The position numbers were made by a program, and so were the translations under genes. A stretch of 64,000 bases of DNA, taken from positions 434,857 to 498,856 of the forward strand of contig NW_008805063.1 of assembly GCF_000004825.1 (NCBI RefSeq), read 5' to 3'. The DNA comes from Heterostelium album PN500 (lineage: Eukaryota; Evosea; Eumycetozoa; Acytosteliales; Acytosteliaceae). This document shows, one piece after another, positions 59,362 to 64,000 of the stretch. Within the stretch, counting starts at the first letter, position 1; the number at the start of each line of letters is the position of its first letter. The notes under the pieces are model-generated. The model ran no database searches. It was not told the origin of the DNA and saw nothing but the letters and a program-made list of their open reading frames with translations.

Positions 59362-59751
59362 TCAAACAATTAATTGAATCAATCAAATCAAACAAAAAAC
59401 AAATTAATCAAAAAATCCCAACAATCAAACAAAAATAACATATTTTGTGTTTATTTTCATTTTCTTATTTATCAACCAAACAACCAAACACATCTCTACA
59501 AGTAGTATTCACCAAATTCAAAAACTCCCAAAATTGTAAAAGTCAACTTCTCTGAAAATAATAGTTAGTATATCGAGCAATAGAATTCTATTAATTATCA
59601 ACTAAACATTGTATATATAAACTAAAATATTTTCTATTAAATTATTATGAAATAATAATAATATATTGTAAAGTCTTTTTTTTATTAATTTATTTGATTT
59701 GATAATAATTTTGTACACATGAATTTAAATCCTTCGACTTTTAATATTTAT
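59362..59751. other. Convergent intergenic spacer
   Basis: 3' flanks of the Myb gene and the beta-helix gene; A/C-rich on the Myb side. Nothing else seen. Confidence 0.65.
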
Positions 59752-60886
59752 TTAAGGATTGATATAATCTATATTATGGCCAATGATCTGATTGGGATTT
59801 GAAACCATGCCATCTGTAGCCCACCAATATTTTCCATTGTTTCCAAAATTCATCCAAGTTGTTCCTGGATACACTTTGAGAGTATTGTTTTTCCAAAGGT
59901 TGTTTAGACCAGCAGTTTCAAACAATGTAGAATCATACATTGGTCCGTGAATTGGTTCAAATTGGCTCGACCATACATTACCAGTAAAAATAATATTGGT
60001 ACTCATTTTATGACCAAAGCTCACCACATATCCATATCCACTAAATAGGTTGTTAGTTACAGTGATATGGTCATATGGATCATCTGCTCCTTGAAGTCCT
60101 AAAGCTTGAGTATTACCAACTCCAACAATTGTATTATGGTCAAAGGTCATATAACTTACACCACCATAATTCTCAAGAATACCATCTGTATGATCTATTC
60201 CTCCATCTGCACGTGGGTTATGAATCCAACTATTGGTAACTATAATTGGATTTGTTTTATTTGAAAAACCTAATTGTAATCCATTTCCAAATCTATAAAA
60301 AAAATTTCAAGTAAATATAAAAATTCTTTATTATTTTCTATTATTAATATAGTTACCCCCAGATATTACAGTAATTTATAAATAAACCTCCAGCAAACTT
60401 TCTTTGGTCAATTCCATATTGATATCCTTGAGTGTAGGATGGATTTGTAATATTAAAAATTGGTTCAAAAGTACAATAATTAAAAGTTATATTGTAACCA
60501 AAAACTGCAACATTTGCATCCTATATTCACTTTGGCAATTAGTATTTTGGGTATACCCCTCCTCTCGCCGAAGTGTAATGCATTAATTAAAAGTAATGTT
60601 TAGCAATTTAAATAATTTAATTATTTACATCTAAAGCATTGGATGCAAATCTACAGCCAATAAAAGTTATATTCCTGGGATAGTTTGAGCCACTTCCAAC
60701 ATAGTAGCCATCTGGAAAGTTACAATATTTAACCATACTATTGCTAGGTATTGGAGTAGTACATGTAGTCAACGATCCTGGATATCCTGGCGCATGAATA
60801 TATCCTGTATTCGTTTGGTCAGGCCATTGAGAATGACAAAATTGAAAAGATAAAGTTGCAAATAAGATAAAAATAAGAGTATTCAT
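59752..60886 (-). CDS. Secreted right-handed beta-helix (pectin-lyase-like) protein
   Basis: Minus-strand exons 60629-60886, 60357-60520 and 59752-60292 give 320 residues. Signal peptide (1-19, cleavage near CHS-Q). The remainder shows repeated beta-helix rungs with the pattern N-I-T-F-x-x-C-x-F (for example RNITFIGCRFASNALD, YNITFNYCTFEP, FINYCNIW, IIVTNSWIHN, MTFDHNTIVGVG, ITVTNNLFSG, IIFTGNVWSS). Such folds are found in polysaccharide lyases and hydrolases. HNPRADGGIDHTDGI may be the catalytic or metal region but I cannot assign it. The protein is probably exported and acts on, or binds, polysaccharide. It is divergent from the GH16 gene. Confidence 0.82.
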
Positions 60887-61322
60887 TTTATTTACTTTAA
60901 ATTATCTAATCAATTTTTATAAATTTATTCTTTTTGGTTTTTTTTGAAACAATTATTTCCCAAGATATTTAAATTTATATAATTTAATTATTATAAATAG
61001 AAAATGAGAACAGTTATTTAATTTTACCATTCGAATTTGAAATTCAATCAAAAAGAAGTTCGAACCCGAAAATATTATCTGGTGTCCATTTTCAACTGTT
61101 TTATTATAGTAAAATTCATGGTCATGATTTTTTTTTGAACAAAAAACCAAAAGACGCAACCACCTTTAGAGATCGGTTTTAACTTTCATACCACATTTAA
61201 GTTTATATTATTAAAATAAATGAAATAAAACAAATTAATAGAATGTTTGTACAAATGAAATTTTTTCAATTTTTTATTTTAAATATATAAATAAAGATTT
61301 TTCTATTTAAAATATATTAAAA
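60887..61322. promoter_or_regulatory. Shared promoter of beta-helix (-) and GH16 (+) genes
   Basis: 436 bp between divergent starts. Two secreted carbohydrate-acting proteins share it, suggesting co-expression by position only. The open frame 60953-61159 (-) is not supported. Confidence 0.55.
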
Positions 61323-62550
61323 ATGATCAATTCAATATATTTAGCTATTGTTTTGGTTTCATTTTGTGGAGTTATAACATGTTCAAATGTAGTTGACTAT
61401 AAAGGATGGACTTTGTATTGGAGTGATGAGTTCAACGGTACCACTCTAAATAGCTATTGGAGAGCACAGAATTTCGCACCTTCCGATGGTGACAACGACA
61501 ACGGTGAACTAGAATTCTATTTGCCAAGAAACTGTTTGTTTGAGAATGGTAATCTCGTTATGAAATCAGCGAGAGAACCCTATCAAGGTTACAACTACAC
61601 ATCATGTTCGATTATTTCAAAGGTTGGCGAGACCTATGGTCGTTTTGAAGCGAGAATGAAACTGCCAATTGGAAAAGGATTTTGGCCGGCTTTTTGGATG
61701 CTCCCAGAGAGTTATACTTGTAAAACCTATAGTAAGATTGGAATCTAATAATGTCCTATCTATAGTTACAAATAATTAATCTTTGTTTGTTTTTTTTTTT
61801 CAAGAGGAAATCGATATCATGGAGAATATTGGTGAGGCAGGTGACGATGAAGATCCAAATATCTTTGCAACCTATCATTCTGGAACATCGTGTGATCCTC
61901 AGAACCATTCGAACAACGGTACTTGGATTCCATCTTTTGCCTCTGATTTCCACTTGTACTCTGTTATTTGGGATGTAGATTATTTAGTATTGTAAGTAGA
62001 GATAAAAAATTGAAAGTAGCAGATACAATTTAATATTTACACTATTATTTTTATTACCTATCTTTTTTATTTTATTTAAAGTATGGTTGATAATATTCCT
62101 TATTTAACAGTGAACAAAACAAATTCACCAAATCAAATATTTCCAAATGATACACCATTTATTATAATACTGTAAGTAGTAGTCATAAGATTTAATTTAA
62201 AATTATGGTACTTGTACTAATATGATGAACTTAGTAATGTTGCTGTTGGTGGAAAATGGCCTGGAACACCAGACAATACAACTGTCTTTGAGAATAACTA
62301 TGGTTTAGTTGATTTTGTTAGAATTTATAAAAGAACGAATGAAACATCTACAACAACAACATCAGCAACTACATCTACAACAACTACATCGTCTACAACA
62401 ACAACAACTGATAGTATTACAACTGATGGTGTTACTTCATCTACATCCACTTCAGAACCCAACAATAGTTTATCAAAATTATTCTTTATTAATAATACAT
62501 TGAATATATTAATAGTATTAATATTCCTAATCTTTTCTTATTATCTATAA
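61323..62550 (+). CDS. Glycoside hydrolase family 16 beta-glucanase, membrane-anchored
   Basis: Exons 61323-61731, 61805-61991, 62082-62171 and 62235-62550 give 333 residues. Signal peptide to about residue 20. The GH16 jelly roll begins at 'LYWSDEFNGTTLNSYWR' and includes YGRFEARMKLP and GFWPAFWMLPE. The catalytic motif is K-EIDIMENIG (Glu138 nucleophile, Asp140, Glu143 acid/base), followed by FHLYSVIWD and VAVGGKWPG. Enzymes with the unbulged ExDxxE motif cleave beta-1,3 or beta-1,3/1,4 glucans. After the domain come a Thr/Ser-rich spacer and a C-terminal hydrophobic helix (NILIVLIFLIFSYYL), so it is tethered to the cell surface or GPI-anchored. It probably acts on its own wall or on bacterial or fungal food. 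Confidence 0.94.
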
Positions 62551-62608
62551 TAAATAATAATAAAATACTACACTATTTATTTTATATGTTTATAAATGAG
62601 AGATAAGC

Positions 62609-64000
62609 TCATTTATTACAAAAGTTTATATAAGATATCTCGTTCTCTATCCATTGTAATTCCGATTTATGGAAATCTTTCAACGTAGTTGGTCCTTCTT
62701 CTTCTTCTTCTTCCTCTTCACCCTCTTCTTTTGATTTTAATTGTTTAATTCTATCTTGTAGGTGACTTAACAAACATTGATTGGAATCGGTCTCGTGTTG
62801 TGCCAGTTGATTTTCAAAGTCTAGGAGTTCAGCAGATAGAGTTGCAATCATTTTGTTATCTATATCCATTTCCTCTTGTAGTTCCGATAGTCTCTGTTTC
62901 TTTTCAACCAATTGTTGTTGTTGTTGTTTTATATCATTTAATATACTGCCTGCTTCTGAGAATTTCTTTGCTATTGATTGAAAGTGTTGGCTTTTATTAG
63001 TAGCCATCTATAGATAGTATAACAAAACAATTGTTGTCTAAACATACCATCTTTTGCAATTTGTTTTGATTGTTCGAGTTGTGGAATTGTCTCTAACATT
63101 ACATTGATCGAATTCTTTAATAGCACTATATCTTTTTGTCTTGAGAGTACTGTTGTTTGTAAACTTTCGATATTTAACTTTATAGATGATGTCTTTTTAT
63201 TAATACTATAATAAAATAGTTAGTTAGTTAGTTAAGAAAGAAAGTAAGTAAGAATGTTTGATGATTGAATATATTTACTTTTCAATAGAATTATAATGAT
63301 TAATTAAATCTTTAGAAATGATATCAATCCTTTGTTGTTGTTCCTTTATGATATCAATGGTGATGTTCACTTCATTGTTGAATTGCTTATCCTGTTTCAG
63401 TAGTTCATCTAGTTCCTTGATGATCTTGAACGATTGATGATCCACAGGATTCTTCTTTGTCTCGTACTGTTGCTTCACCGAGAGTAATTCACTCTCGAGC
63501 TTGGCGACTGCTTGATCCTGTGCTTCGAGATCCTCTTTCTTCTGTTGGATTCTACTGTCTTCCTTGTGGAACCGTTGTCGTGCCAATTGAATCTTCTCAT
63601 CGACTTGCTCCACCTGCTGGTCAATAGCGAGTTGCTCCGCTTTCTTTGCTTCGAGCTGACGGAGTAGTTCATCGATTTCCACCTGTTTCTCCTGCCGCAA
63701 CACAATCAACTGCTCTTTCTCGGTGGTGAGAGGAAGTGTTGCGCGGGCAACAAGTTCACCAAGTGACTGAATACTCTTGTCCAGCAGCTCACGATCCAGT
63801 TGGATATGACTGTGTTCGCGACTTAGCAGCTCCTCACGCACCGCTATATCGTCTTGAAGATTGACGAGTTCCGACTCGACAGCCTGTTGGTAATCATCGA
63901 CAAGCTGACGATGCATCGTTTGTAGACTGGCAATGTTGTCGGTGGCCAACGACAAGTCTTGGCGGTAGCGCGATGCCATCTCATCGAGTGACTCGCCAGC
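62609..64000 (-). CDS. 3' part of a long coiled-coil protein (unknown)
   Basis: Minus-strand frame open at the right edge, so the 5' end is outside the window. Visible exons are 63279-64000, 63048-63205 and 62609-62970, giving 413 residues. Almost all of it is heptad coiled coil rich in Gln, Glu, Lys and Leu (for example LRQEKQVEIDELLRQLEAKK and LKNSINVMLETIPQLEQSK). It ends with a Glu run and TLKDFHKSELQWIENEISYINFCNK. The third exon is taken to begin at 62970, at a CAATAG acceptor, because the nearer acceptor at 63008 leads straight to a stop. The intron is then 77 bp. Near the junction 'AKDAKKFSEAGSILNDIK' resembles UVR-like helical hairpins. Family unknown; cytoskeletal, centrosomal and trafficking roles are all possible. 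Confidence 0.8.

Noticed and set aside
61045-61075. A GGGTTCGAAC box-B-like string on the minus strand suggesting a second tRNA.
   Set aside because: No acceptor stem, box A or cloverleaf could be drawn around it.

Overview
The window is nuclear DNA of a social amoeba (Dictyostelia). Intergenic DNA is extremely A+T-rich. Introns are short, A+T-rich and GT-AG. Proteins carry Asn, Gln, Ser and Thr runs. The gene set fits too: expansin-like wall protein, PT-rich tails, SHAQKYF-type Myb, AMPK beta, ASCC3 and CCDC47. Coding regions such as ASCC3 and the FAD reductase use many C- and G-ending codons, which argues against D. discoideum itself. The genus cannot be fixed from the sequence alone. No virus-like element, LTR element or CRISPR array was recognised.

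Layout. 1-9.4 kb: end of a coiled-coil/membrane gene, a small unknown gene, ERG28, two tandem sepiapterin-reductase-like genes, a degenerate two-unit polyubiquitin and an ependymin-like secreted protein. 9.7-16.4 kb: the large helicase ASCC3. 16.5-22 kb: a tiny secreted-peptide gene, tRNA-Ser(GCT), a Bacteroidetes-type phosphohexomutase and CCDC47, the last two divergent. 22.3-29.6 kb: an unusual C2-RBR-RCR ubiquitin ligase, ribosomal protein L13 and an expansin-like protein. 31.8-41 kb: AMPK beta, a divergent CCT5-like chaperonin, a head-to-head pair of nuclease-like proteins sharing a C-terminal KOW-like module (HEPN-KOW and EEP-KOW), a small unknown gene and an Old Yellow Enzyme. 42-51.6 kb: two Cys-rich surface-protein paralogues (one frame-disrupted), two tandem ubiquitin-like/ADP-ribosyltransferase fusions with a perfect 31-bp inverted repeat between them, lipoate ligase and a geranylgeranyl-reductase-type flavoprotein. 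51.6-57.6 kb: a 6-kb non-coding leader before a Myb factor. 59.7-64 kb: a divergent pair of secreted carbohydrate-active proteins and the end of a coiled-coil gene.

There are no operons; most neighbours are unrelated housekeeping genes. The groupings that look meaningful are the tandem duplicates, three divergent pairs on shared short promoters, and three long non-coding blocks whose C-over-G skew on the sense strand matches the downstream gene. The best candidates for something not yet described are the HEPN-KOW/EEP-KOW pair, the C2-RBR-RCR ligase and the Ubl-ART tandem.

Exon limits were assigned by eye from GT/AG sites and reading-frame continuity. Protein lengths are for those spliced models.
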